Of a stretch of DNA of 64,000 nt, positions 28,792-37,545 are shown one piece after another. The position numbers were made by a program, and so were the translations under genes. The notes beneath the pieces are model-generated. The model did not search any database and had not been told where the DNA came from. It worked only from the letters and a program-made list of their open reading frames with translations. Source of the DNA: a virus. The DNA lies in the IMG/VR virus record IMGVR_UViG_3300018059_000011, positions 1 through 64,000 of that record; one strand, written 5' to 3'. Positions within the stretch are counted from its first letter, which is position 1, and each line of letters begins with the position of its first letter.

Positions 28792-31154
28792 CTGCATTGA
28801 CGAAGATCGACTCCAACGGCACGGGCCTTCGGTTCTGCGAGGAAGTCTCGCTCGGTGTGCTTTCGGCAACCGCCTCTCAAGTCTGGTATCCGGCTGAGCC
28901 CAACACCTACGACAATTTCGGCGGCCAGTTCAAGAAGGTCGCTCGGCGCCCCATCAATGCGTCGCGCCAGAATCGCAAGGGCGTGACCGTCGATCTCGAC
29001 GCGGCTGGTGGCTACAACACCGATCTCACGCAGACCAATCTCATCCGGTTGCTTCAGGGCTTCTTGTTCGCGGACGCCCGCGAGCCCTACGACAGCCAGT
29101 CGATCAACAATCAGGGCAGCGCCCTTACCGCCGTTGAAGATAGCGACGACACCTATCGTTTCTCCTACGGCAATGATCTCGACCGCGTGCTGGGGCAGAG
29201 CCTCGTGTTCGCCACCGATCTGGCAACGACCGCGAACAACGGTTTGAACGTAGTCAACTCGGTGACTCGCGCGCTCGCCGCCGGTACGCTGACGCTGACG
29301 CCCGGCGCAATCGTCGATGACGTTGTGGTTATCGACGGCGTGTACTATCAGTTTGACGCCACGGTCACTGCGGGCTCTGGCACCGGCTTCGACCCCTACG
29401 TTGTGGACATCGGCGCGAACGACACCGAAGCCTTTGCCAATCTCGTGAAGGCGATCAATGCGACCGGCACACCCGGCACGGAGTATAGCTCCGCGCTTGT
29501 GAGCGCGCATCCGACTGTCGAAGCCATTTCCAGCAATGCGACCACGATGGTCGTGAACGCCCGTAGCTACGGATACGCGGGCAACAGCATCGAGACCAGC
29601 GGCACCGGCAATGACGGCCTCGCTTGGGGCGGCACCACGCTCTCCGGCGGCACCGCGATGATCGACGTTGACGCGAGCCTCACCGACGAGACTGTCGATG
29701 ACGACCACGCGGGAGGCACCCTGACCTTCACCGCTGGCGCAATCGCCGATGACATCGTTGAAATCGACGGCGTGTTTTATCAGTTCGCGGCGGACCCCAC
29801 CACGGGCACGCCGGATGGCTCCGAAGGCGATCCGTTCCTCGTCGATGTCGGCGGCACCGATACGATCTCGCTCGCCAATCTTCGCAAGGCGATCAACGCC
29901 ACGGGCATCGCCGGAACGACCTATGCGGCGGAAGTCGTTGTCCATCCGACTGTGACTGCGGTTTCGTCCGGTGCGACCACGTTGGTTGTGCGCGCGAAGG
30001 CTGCGGGTACGGACGGCAATGCAATCACGACTTCAGTCACGCTCTCCAGCACCGATGACGGCCTCGCTTGGGGCAGCACCAAGCTCTCCGGCGGCAACAA
30101 CACTTCGGCCCGTGTCCGCGTGGTCGGTTATCAGTTCGCATCCTCCACCGTCGATGTGGTCGTGTCTTTCACGCATCCGAGAATCTCCCGCGCTTCCGGC
30201 GCTGTCGATTTCACTACGTTCGGTCTGGTCCCAGGCCAATTCCTCTGGGTTGGCGGCGATGTCTCTGGCAAGAAGTGGGTCAACGAGAACATGAATGGCT
30301 GGGCTCGCGTTCGCGAGGTCGGCGCCGCCTACATCGAGTTCGACAAGACCTCGGCGGATTGGGCCGCTGAAACCGGCACCAGCTTGACGGTTCAAATCTT
30401 CTTCGGCGTGGTCCTCAAGAACGAGTCCGATCCTACGCTCATCAAGCGCCGGTCCTATCACCTGGAGCGCTCTTTGGGCTCGCCGGATGACGCCGACCTG
30501 ACCGCGATCCAGAGCGAGTTGCTCACGGGCTCGGTTCCGAACCAGATGACCCTGGACTTCAAGACCGCCGACAAAGTGACGGTGGACTTGTCGTTCCTTT
30601 CGACCGATGACGTGCAGCGCACGGCCACGGAGGGCTTGCTCTCCCAGGCTGCGGTTCACGGCGGCGGCGCCGCTCCGGGCATCGTCAACGAAGACGCCTA
30701 CAATACGTCGAACGACTTTTCGCGGCTGAAGATGGTCATCCTCGACCCGTTGGATTCCAGCCCGTCTCCGCTGTTCGCGTTCTTGCAGGATTTCAAGATC
30801 ACGATCAACAACAACCTGAAGGCCAACAAGGCGATCTCTGTCCTTGGCGCCTTCGAGGTCACCGCCGGTCAGTTCGTTGTGACCGGGACGACCACGGCGT
30901 ACTTCGCCGACATTGCTGCAATCGCCGCCGTTCGCAACAACAGCGACGTGAGCATCGACTTTGCGCTTTCTCGTGACAACGTGGGCTTCGCGGTCGATGT
31001 GCCGCTGATCTCGCTGGGCGACGGACGCGCTGACGTGAAGCAGGACGAAGCCATCATGCTGCCGTTGTCCATCGACGCGGCTGCCGACCGGCTTTTCGAC
31101 TATACGATCCTGTTCGAGTTCTTCCCTTACCTGCCGGACGTTGCCGCCGAGTAA
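28788..31154 (+). CDS. Major tail tube protein with two inserted virion domains
   Basis: 788 residues, far longer than a usual tail tube protein (about 300-450). The N-terminus (FCEEVSLGVLSATASQVWYP; LLQGFLFADAREP) and C-terminus (IVNEDAYNTSNDFSRLKMVI; PLSIDAAADRLFDYTILFEF) fit the phage tail tube type 2 family. Between them lie two copies of the dispersed domain: IDGVYYQF..AFANLVKAINATGTPGTEYS..TLSGG and IDGVFYQF..SLANLRKAINATGIAGTTYA..KLSGG. As each tube ring has several subunits, the domain would cover the tail surface. Confidence 0.75.
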   Translation: MTALTKIDSNGTGLRFCEEVSLGVLSATASQVWYPAEPNTYDNFGGQFKKVARRPINASRQNRKGVTVDLDAAGGYNTDLTQTNLIRLLQGFLFADAREPYDSQSINNQGSALTAVEDSDDTYRFSYGNDLDRVLGQSLVFATDLATTANNGLNVVNSVTRALAAGTLTLTPGAIVDDVVVIDGVYYQFDATVTAGSGTGFDPYVVDIGANDTEAFANLVKAINATGTPGTEYSSALVSAHPTVEAISSNATTMVVNARSYGYAGNSIETSGTGNDGLAWGGTTLSGGTAMIDVDASLTDETVDDDHAGGTLTFTAGAIADDIVEIDGVFYQFAADPTTGTPDGSEGDPFLVDVGGTDTISLANLRKAINATGIAGTTYAAEVVVHPTVTAVSSGATTLVVRAKAAGTDGNAITTSVTLSSTDDGLAWGSTKLSGGNNTSARVRVVGYQFASSTVDVVVSFTHPRISRASGAVDFTTFGLVPGQFLWVGGDVSGKKWVNENMNGWARVREVGAAYIEFDKTSADWAAETGTSLTVQIFFGVVLKNESDPTLIKRRSYHLERSLGSPDDADLTAIQSELLTGSVPNQMTLDFKTADKVTVDLSFLSTDDVQRTATEGLLSQAAVHGGGAAPGIVNEDAYNTSNDFSRLKMVILDPLDSSPSPLFAFLQDFKITINNNLKANKAISVLGAFEVTAGQFVVTGTTTAYFADIAAIAAVRNNSDVSIDFALSRDNVGFAVDVPLISLGDGRADVKQDEAIMLPLSIDAAADRLFDYTILFEFFPYLPDVAAE

Positions 31155-31196
31155 GGGCTGAGTTTAACCTGAGTATCCCTGGGGAGGGGTCATAAA

Positions 31197-31832
31197 GTGG
31201 GTCGTAGACCACCGTATATGAGGGTGGCCCTTTCGCCAGCGGTAAAAGCCGCGCAGGAGATTGTTGATAAAGACCCTGTGAATCGGGCGCTTGTTTATCG
31301 TGTGACTTCGCCATCGGGGAAATCCTACATCGGCGTCACTAGTAACCTCAATCATAGACTGAGGCGGCACGCTAAAAATAGATCGCATATCGGGAACTCG
31401 ATTCGCGCATACGGCATCAAGAATCACGTAACAGAAGTGTTGGCGGTCCTTCCAAAAGAAGAAGCTTTTGCGCTTGAACAAAGAGCAATTGAAGCCTTTG
31501 GGACGTTGGCGCCAAATGGCATGAATCTGGTCTCTGGTGGTTTGGGAATGCAAAATCCAAGTGCAGAGACTCGGACCAAGCTTTCAGATGCTGGCAGAAA
31601 TATTTCTCCCGAGACAAGAGCTAAAATGGTGGCCGCCCAAATGGGGCGTATACATTCTGAAGAATCAAGAGCCGCGAGGAGAGGTCAGAGACGCTCCGCA
31701 GAAACTAGGGCTAAAATGTCTACATCGCACAAAGGCAAAACTCATTCCATTGAATCTAAGGCTAAAATATCGAGGGCAGTCCACGCTAGATATGCCCGGC
31801 CCACCCTTGTAGGGGCCATTCATTTGGCGTAG
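31197..31832 (+). CDS. GIY-YIG homing endonuclease with NUMOD3-like repeats
   Basis: 211 residues, GTG start after GGGGAGGGG. LVYRVTSPSGKSYIGVTSNL, IGNSIRAYGIKNHVTEVLAV, ALEQRAIEAFGT with catalytic E, MNLVSGGLGM, then at least three NUMOD3-type units (SAETRTKLSDAGRN, SPETRAKMVAAQMG, SAETRAKMSTSHKG). AT-richer than its surroundings. Close in sequence to the GIY-YIG protein at 27162. Confidence 0.85.
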   Translation: MGRRPPYMRVALSPAVKAAQEIVDKDPVNRALVYRVTSPSGKSYIGVTSNLNHRLRRHAKNRSHIGNSIRAYGIKNHVTEVLAVLPKEEAFALEQRAIEAFGTLAPNGMNLVSGGLGMQNPSAETRTKLSDAGRNISPETRAKMVAAQMGRIHSEESRAARRGQRRSAETRAKMSTSHKGKTHSIESKAKISRAVHARYARPTLVGAIHLA

Positions 31833-31835
31833 AAT
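31807..31835 (+). promoter_or_regulatory. Possible promoter for the tail chaperone gene
   Basis: TTGTAG at 31807-31812, 17-base spacer, TAGAAT at 31830-31835, at the end of the GIY-YIG gene. A leader with TTGGAGGAGAG follows. Confidence 0.35.
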
Positions 31836-31863
31836 CAAATATAACTTGGAGGAGAGTCCTATC

Positions 31864-32277
31864 ATGAGTTCCATTTTCGACGCATACAAAACGAACACCG
31901 ATGCCGAGAAGGAAGGCAAGTGGTTCCCGAGCGCGTTTGTGCCCGAGGCCGAGTTCTTGCTCGCGCGTGCCGGTGGCGCCAACACCAAGTTCAAGCAGAA
32001 GGTCGCGGTGGCTCTGAAGCCTCATCTGCGGCGCCTGCAAGACATGAAGATGCCCGAGGAAGAGACGAATGCCATCGTCATTCCTATCTTCGTGGACTAC
32101 GTGCTGCTCAACTGGAAGGGCGTCAAGCTGACGGACAAGACCGAGTATCCGTTCTCGAAAGAGAACGCGATCAAGGTGCTCACGTCGCTGCCGGACCTGT
32201 TCGCCGAATTGCGCGACAAAGCGCAGGAGTTCTCGAACTTCATCGACGAGGCAATCGAGGACGCCGTAAAAAACTGA
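31864..32277 (+). CDS. Tail assembly chaperone (G-like, zero-frame product)
   Basis: 137 residues from ATG 31864 after GGAGGAGAG. Helical and charged: FKQKVAVALKPHLRRLQDMK, VDYVLLNWKGVKLTDKTEYP and DLFAELRDKAQEFSNFIDEA. It directly precedes the tail tape measure region and ends at a slippery sequence, as in lambda gpG. It would guide tape measure and tube assembly and is not part of the finished virion in the known systems. Confidence 0.75.
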   Translation: MSSIFDAYKTNTDAEKEGKWFPSAFVPEAEFLLARAGGANTKFKQKVAVALKPHLRRLQDMKMPEEETNAIVIPIFVDYVLLNWKGVKLTDKTEYPFSKENAIKVLTSLPDLFAELRDKAQEFSNFIDEAIEDAVKN

Positions 32278-32702
32278 CGGCGGTCCTTCTCTGGGAATTG
32301 GAGCAAGGGCCGAAGGCAGAGTTCATCGCCGAGATGGCGAGGAAGATGAAAACCGGCGTACCCAAAAAGATCGCCGAGCCACCGACCCTGCCTTCCTGTC
32401 TGGTATTCTACTACGAGGCATTCCTGACACTTTCGTCATGCCGCCAAGTCAGCATGTCGGAGTATCGTATTCCTTGGACTGCGGCCAACGAGTACGGCAA
32501 GCGTTACGAGATGCTGCCGTTCGAGTTCGAGGACTTCTGGGTCTTGCTGTCGGCTATGGATGCGGTGTATATTAAGCACAGGAACAAGGAATCCGAGAAG
32601 CGCCAGCAGGGCGCTAGGAAGCCGCCTGTAGGAAAGCCAGACGATAGTGGGAACTCAGCCGTTCACGTTGTTCGCAAAGGTCATAACCAAGCGCGCCGAT
32701 GA
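31864..32702 (+). CDS. Tail assembly chaperone fusion (GT-like) by -1 frameshift
   Basis: The heptamer A AAA AAC at 32268-32274 lies directly before the TGA (32275-32277). A -1 slip continues at CTG (32274-32276) into a 142-residue open extension: LTAVLLWELEQGPKAEFIAE, SCRQVSMSEYRIPWTAANEY, ending in a basic tail. The fusion would be 279 residues. The extension has no start codon of its own, which supports the frameshift. Confidence 0.75.
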
Positions 32703-33168
32703 AATGGCGAAGTCCGCTGGTGAGATTGTCGCTGTCGCGGCCAGGGCCATAGGCGAGGACGTGGCGACCGAGACCCCAGTCGATACCGGGGTAGCCCGCT
32801 CCAATTGGATAATGTCCATAGACGCGCCGACCGGCGAAGTCATACCGGCCTACGTTCCGTATCCGCGCACCCATCAGCAGCATCGCATCGGTGAGTACAA
32901 GCATCAGGCCGCGACCGGCCAGGAGTACGGCTTTGGCCGGAAAGAGGAACGGGCGAATCTCGCCGCCGTGCTCGCGCAGCATGAAGCCGCCGTGGCCTCG
33001 TTCGATCCCGAGCGCAACAATGCGATCTATCTCTGCAATAATGTCGATTACATTCGTCGTTTGAACAACGAGGGATACTCCCCACAGACCGAAGCGTTCT
33101 TCGTTCAGCGTGCCGTGCAAAAGGGCATCACGAAGATTCGCTCGATGAAACTTTTGAAGGCGGCATAA
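32647..33168 (+). CDS. HK97 gp10-like tail component
   Basis: 173 residues, GTG start at 32647 inside the end of the GT-like frame. FTLFAKVITKRADEMAKSAG is followed by ETPVDTGVARSNWIMSID, the signature of the HK97 gp10/tail-completion family, and a C-terminal helix with EAFFVQRAVQKGITKI. Its place after the chaperone rather than before the tube is unusual, perhaps reflecting module shuffling. Two bases separate it from the tape measure gene. Confidence 0.65.
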   Translation: MGTQPFTLFAKVITKRADEMAKSAGEIVAVAARAIGEDVATETPVDTGVARSNWIMSIDAPTGEVIPAYVPYPRTHQQHRIGEYKHQAATGQEYGFGRKEERANLAAVLAQHEAAVASFDPERNNAIYLCNNVDYIRRLNNEGYSPQTEAFFVQRAVQKGITKIRSMKLLKAA

Positions 33169-33169
33169 C

Positions 33170-36100
33170 ATGGCCTCAGAAGCATTCATCATTGTCGTCC
33201 AGCAGAAAGGCGTCAAAGAAGCCAAAGCCGAAATGGACGGCTTGGCTGAGGCCGGTGGCAAGGCTGCGAAATCGACTACGGGTCTCGGCACCGCTGCATC
33301 CAGTTCCGAGAAGCACATCAGTGCGATCCGTGGGTCTCTGGCCCTCATGCGTAACGCCCTTGTGGCGTTGTCGTTCGTGCGGATCATCACTGGCGTGACC
33401 GATCTCGTAGATTCGTTCATCAACATGGAGTCGAAGCTCAATCTCGTCACCAAGTCTACGACCGACACCGGCATCGCCATGCAGGCGTTGCTTCAGGTCG
33501 CCAACGAGACTCGAGCTCCGTTGGATTCCACGGTGACGTTGTTCACCCGACTTGCCCGAGCTACAGCCGGATTGAAGCTCACCAATGGCGAGTTGCTGGA
33601 CATCACTCGGTCGTTGAACCAAGCATTCGTTATCTCCGGTGCGACCGCCGATGAAACGCGCAATGCCATCACCCAGTTGACGCAGGGCTTGTCGCTTGGC
33701 ATTTTGCGCGGCCAGGACTTGCGGTCGGTGACCGAGTACGGTTCCCGTGTCGCGAAGATTTTCACCGATGAAATCAATAGGCAGGGCCTCGCCCGCGACC
33801 GCAACAACAAGTTGCTGCCGGGCGAGTTGTATTCTTGGACGCAAATTCATAAGAACGTCCTGACCACGAAGATCGCGGTTGAAGCCTTTAGGCACGCCCA
33901 GGAGCCTCTCGCCGCCGAGTTCACCCAGACCTCCAAGACCATTGGTCAGGGGTGGACCCAGCTTACGAACGTGTTCACGATCTTCTTCGGCAATCTCGCC
34001 ACGAATAGCGGAGTTGTCGCCGGGATCACTGGTGCCCTGGACTTCTTGGCGAAGAACATCGGAGCCGTCACCATCGCAGTGTTGGGCTTTGCCGCTGCCT
34101 GGGCGTCGTTGCTCATCATCCGTACTTTCATCGGTCTCGCCGGTCAGATCGTATCCGCGTTTCTCGGCATCTGGCGCGCTCTTGGATTGGTGACTGCCGG
34201 TTTTCGTATTCTCGCGGTCACTGTCGGGACCATGACCGGCGCCGGATTGATTGTCGCTGGTATCGCCGCCGCCATCTTCCTCGTGGTCAAAGTTCTCCAA
34301 GCTTTCGGTGTCACCTGGGATGACGTTTGGGAGGCTGCGAAGTCCACGGTAGCTGGCATCATCGCTGCGATCCAAGTTCTTGGCGACATCTTCTACAACA
34401 TCTTCACCGGAATGGCCCTCGTCGCTGTCCGCGCGTTCAATCTCGTGTCGGAGAAGTTTACTGCGTTCTTGAACTTTTTCCGCACGGAACAGAAGAAGCC
34501 GTTCCTGCTCGTCGAGCCCGAAGGCCCAAAGAACTTCGGCAGCGTCAGCGAGGACTTCGCGCGCCACTTCGCCGATAGCAAGAAGGCCGTGGACGAGACC
34601 ATCAAGTTCATCAACAATGCGGTCAAGAGCGGCATCACCGATGACGCGATTGCCGAGTGGAAGAAGAAGCTGAACGGCCTTGCCACCGATGCCGGGGACG
34701 CTGGAGACGAGATCAGCAAGAAGGTCGCCGGTCTCGTGAACCAGATCGAGTCGTTCATAGCCAGGGTCAGCCCGCTGTTCGACGTGACCTCGAAGATGGA
34801 CAAGTTCAAGAAACTTGTTGCCGATCTCACCGCCGAGAAGGGCGGTGCCGCTGCGTTGAAAAAGGTCTTTGACTTCTCGGTGGCGGCTGGTGGCCCCGGT
34901 AGCATCGAAGAAGTATTTCGTCGTGTCCGACGTGAAGAGATTGGCGTCGGTAACGCCAGCACCGATCTTTCGGAGCGCTTGAAGCTCCTGAAGGGATATG
35001 TGGATGATGGCACAATCTCCTGGGAAGAATATAGCTTCGGAGTGAATGAGGTCAACATCAAGGCGCTCAAGGCCCAGCATGACATCGCCAGCGGCGTGGC
35101 CCTGGCCGGATTCGAGCAACAGCAGAAGATGATGAATGAGGCGTCCATTGCCGCGAAGGCGCTCGGAGCCGCCTACGAAGACATCAATGCGATTCACGAT
35201 TACACCATTGCCCAGCAAGTCCTCAGTGATGAACTGAAGAAGCATCCGGGGGAATACGACGCCATCACTCGGGCGATGCGCGAGAATGAACTCGCTATGC
35301 TCTCGAAGAAGACCGATTTTGGTAGTGGCATCCGCCGCGCCGAGATCGAGGCCGAGAAGCGTGCGCTCGACGACGCCACGATTGCTCAGGGCGCCTACAC
35401 CGATGCGCTGAAGCAAGTGGACGCGCAACATACGTTCGTTGTCACCCAGCGGACTTTGAACGACATGCTCGCGCAGGGCAAGATCGGTTGGGACCAGTAC
35501 ACCGAGTCGATGCGGGCCGCTGAGAACACGATGCTCCAATTCGACAAGACCGCCGAGTCTGGTTTCCGTCAGGGTATCCTCCAGATCAAGGACGAACTCA
35601 CCGATGCCGCATCCACGGCCAAGACCGCGTTTGTTGATGCGTTCCACGACATGCAGGATGCGCTCGTGGACTTCCTCGACACCGGTCATTTCAGCTTGCA
35701 GAAGTTTGCGGGCGATCTCACGCACAATTTGAACAAGCTCGCGGTCCAGCAGGTCTTCGGCCCTGCCATCGGCCAGCTTCTTGGCATCGGCGCCCCCAAT
35801 ACGCCGGGCTCCAGCGCGGGCGGCGGCCTTTTCGGGCTGCTCGGTCCACTCTTCGGCGCCACGGGCCTGGGCGGGCCTGGGGCTGCCCCCAAGGGCACCT
35901 TGACCGATCCCCTGCATGTGATCCTCGCTGGCGGTGCTGGTGGCCTGGGGGGCTTGGCATCCCTGCTTCCAAGTGGGGGCGGGAACCCCGGTTCGGCGAT
36001 CTTCCAGAACGGTAATTGGATTCCCGGCGCCGAGGGATTCCCCGAGAAGATCGGCGAGGCGATCACGACTTCTGGAACTAACCTGACCGGCGGTATCGAG

Positions 36101-36556
36101 CAATCCTTGACCGGCGCCACCGGGGGCGGTGGCTTCCTCAGCAGCCTCGGTAATCTGTTTTCGCAGGGCGTGTCCGGCATCGGCAACTTGCTCGGTAGCA
36201 TCGGCAGCGGGATCGGCGGCCTCTTCGGAGGCGGTGGGGGAGGCGGCGGTATCGGCAGTTTCCTTGGCGGTGCCCTCAGCCTCATTGGGTTGGCCGGTGG
36301 TGGCGACTTCGATGTTGGGGGTGCTGGAGCCACTGACAGCCAGATCGTGGCATTCCGTGCGTCTCCAGATGAGCATGTCTCGGTCACGACTCCTGGTCAG
36401 CAGGCGCGTGAAAATAAGGCTCAAACGAATACGCCAATCCAGTTCACGATGCACGTTCACGGGGTTTCGGATGCCAATAGCTTTGCCCGTGCCGAAGATC
36501 AGATTTATGCGTCGGCAATGCAGCGCCTCAGTCGCGCTTCGCGTCGCAACAACTAA
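33170..36556 (+). CDS. Tape measure protein
   Basis: 1128 residues, the second longest tail gene. The N-terminal 250 residues are helical with SKTIGQGWTQLTNVFTIFFG. Hydrophobic segments follow at about 300-385 (AVTIAVLGFAAAWASLLIIR; IVAGIAAAIFLVVKVLQAFG). Long charged coiled coils occupy the middle, and the C-terminal quarter is Gly-rich (GGGGGGGIGSFLGG type) before a folded end. It sets tail length and is ejected during infection. Confidence 0.85.
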   Translation: MASEAFIIVVQQKGVKEAKAEMDGLAEAGGKAAKSTTGLGTAASSSEKHISAIRGSLALMRNALVALSFVRIITGVTDLVDSFINMESKLNLVTKSTTDTGIAMQALLQVANETRAPLDSTVTLFTRLARATAGLKLTNGELLDITRSLNQAFVISGATADETRNAITQLTQGLSLGILRGQDLRSVTEYGSRVAKIFTDEINRQGLARDRNNKLLPGELYSWTQIHKNVLTTKIAVEAFRHAQEPLAAEFTQTSKTIGQGWTQLTNVFTIFFGNLATNSGVVAGITGALDFLAKNIGAVTIAVLGFAAAWASLLIIRTFIGLAGQIVSAFLGIWRALGLVTAGFRILAVTVGTMTGAGLIVAGIAAAIFLVVKVLQAFGVTWDDVWEAAKSTVAGIIAAIQVLGDIFYNIFTGMALVAVRAFNLVSEKFTAFLNFFRTEQKKPFLLVEPEGPKNFGSVSEDFARHFADSKKAVDETIKFINNAVKSGITDDAIAEWKKKLNGLATDAGDAGDEISKKVAGLVNQIESFIARVSPLFDVTSKMDKFKKLVADLTAEKGGAAALKKVFDFSVAAGGPGSIEEVFRRVRREEIGVGNASTDLSERLKLLKGYVDDGTISWEEYSFGVNEVNIKALKAQHDIASGVALAGFEQQQKMMNEASIAAKALGAAYEDINAIHDYTIAQQVLSDELKKHPGEYDAITRAMRENELAMLSKKTDFGSGIRRAEIEAEKRALDDATIAQGAYTDALKQVDAQHTFVVTQRTLNDMLAQGKIGWDQYTESMRAAENTMLQFDKTAESGFRQGILQIKDELTDAASTAKTAFVDAFHDMQDALVDFLDTGHFSLQKFAGDLTHNLNKLAVQQVFGPAIGQLLGIGAPNTPGSSAGGGLFGLLGPLFGATGLGGPGAAPKGTLTDPLHVILAGGAGGLGGLASLLPSGGGNPGSAIFQNGNWIPGAEGFPEKIGEAITTSGTNLTGGIEQSLTGATGGGGFLSSLGNLFSQGVSGIGNLLGSIGSGIGGLFGGGGGGGGIGSFLGGALSLIGLAGGGDFDVGGAGATDSQIVAFRASPDEHVSVTTPGQQARENKAQTNTPIQFTMHVHGVSDANSFARAEDQIYASAMQRLSRASRRNN

Positions 36557-36567
36557 CGGAGAGCCGC

Positions 36568-37542
36568 ATGACTTCGTTTCATAACGTGAGGTTGCCGGAA
36601 GAGATCGAGTCTGGTGCCCAAGGCGGACCCGGCTTTAAGACCACGGTGCTGACGCTCTCGTCCGGCTTCGAGAAGCGGAATATAGAATGGTCGCGTTCGC
36701 GTGGCTCGTGGGACATCAGCTACGGCATTCAGACCAAAGATGATGTCGGCAGCGTCATAGATTTCTTCTATGCCCGGCGGGGCAAAGCCTATGGCTTCCG
36801 GTTTAAGGACTGGACGGATTTCGAGATCACCAATCAGACCATTGGCACGGGTGATGGCGTTGCCGTTGTCTATCAGGTCTTCAAGAATTACCAAGATGAT
36901 GGGGGGTCGTTTCAGCGCAAGATCACGAGGATCGTGGACGGCACCCTGAGCGTCTACGTGAATGCGATTTTGAAGTCCGATCCCGGTGACTACACCGTTG
37001 ACATCGACACCGGCCTCATCACGTTTGGGACCGCGCCCGGAGCCGTTGCCACGAGTGTGCTCACGTCATCCTCCAATTACTCTGTCGGAGAGACCGTTGT
37101 CATCGGCGGCAAGACCTACACTTTTGAGTCTCCTGTAACCAATGTTGACGGCCATGTCTTGCGCGGCGGTAGCGAGGCAGCGTCGATGGCGAACCTGCAT
37201 TATGCTATCAACAAGAGCGGCGGAACCATCGGCACAGACTATGCTCTTGCGACCACTGCCAATGCGTTTGTCACGGCGACCGACAACGGAGTTCATGCGC
37301 TCACGGTCACAGCTATCACCGGGGGTGCCGCAGGCAATGCCATCACTACCGCCGAGACCTGTGCCCTTGCGGCATGGGGTCCGAACACCGCGTATCTGAC
37401 CGGCGGTGCCGACGCCGATGTCACCGTGACTTGTGAGTTTGATGTTCCAGTTCGTTTCGACACTGACAAGTTGCCGCTGAAGGCGACCTGGGAAGATGCT
37501 ATCGAAGTCCCCCAGATTCCAATCGTAGAGATCAAGGAATAA
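36568..37542 (+). CDS. GTA gp12-like tail tip protein (DUF2460) with inserted virion domain
   Basis: 324 residues. FHNVRLPEEIESGAQGGPGF, SRGSWDISYGIQTKDDVGSV, DFFYARRGKAYGFRFKDWTD and DPGDYTVDIDTGLITFGTAP are the DUF2460/TIGR02217 hallmarks. Before the last hallmark strand (VTCEFDVPVRFDTDKLPL) come about 115 extra residues with IGGKTYTFESP, SMANLHYAINKSGGTIGTDY and YLTGG, the dispersed domain. First gene of the GTA-like tip module. Confidence 0.8.
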   Translation: MTSFHNVRLPEEIESGAQGGPGFKTTVLTLSSGFEKRNIEWSRSRGSWDISYGIQTKDDVGSVIDFFYARRGKAYGFRFKDWTDFEITNQTIGTGDGVAVVYQVFKNYQDDGGSFQRKITRIVDGTLSVYVNAILKSDPGDYTVDIDTGLITFGTAPGAVATSVLTSSSNYSVGETVVIGGKTYTFESPVTNVDGHVLRGGSEAASMANLHYAINKSGGTIGTDYALATTANAFVTATDNGVHALTVTAITGGAAGNAITTAETCALAAWGPNTAYLTGGADADVTVTCEFDVPVRFDTDKLPLKATWEDAIEVPQIPIVEIKE

Positions 37543-37545
37543 CCA

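Noticed and set aside
33176-36460. Leftward frame of 1094 residues opposite the tape measure gene
   Set aside because: Long open antisense frames are common in GC-rich genes; codon pattern and motifs support the plus strand.
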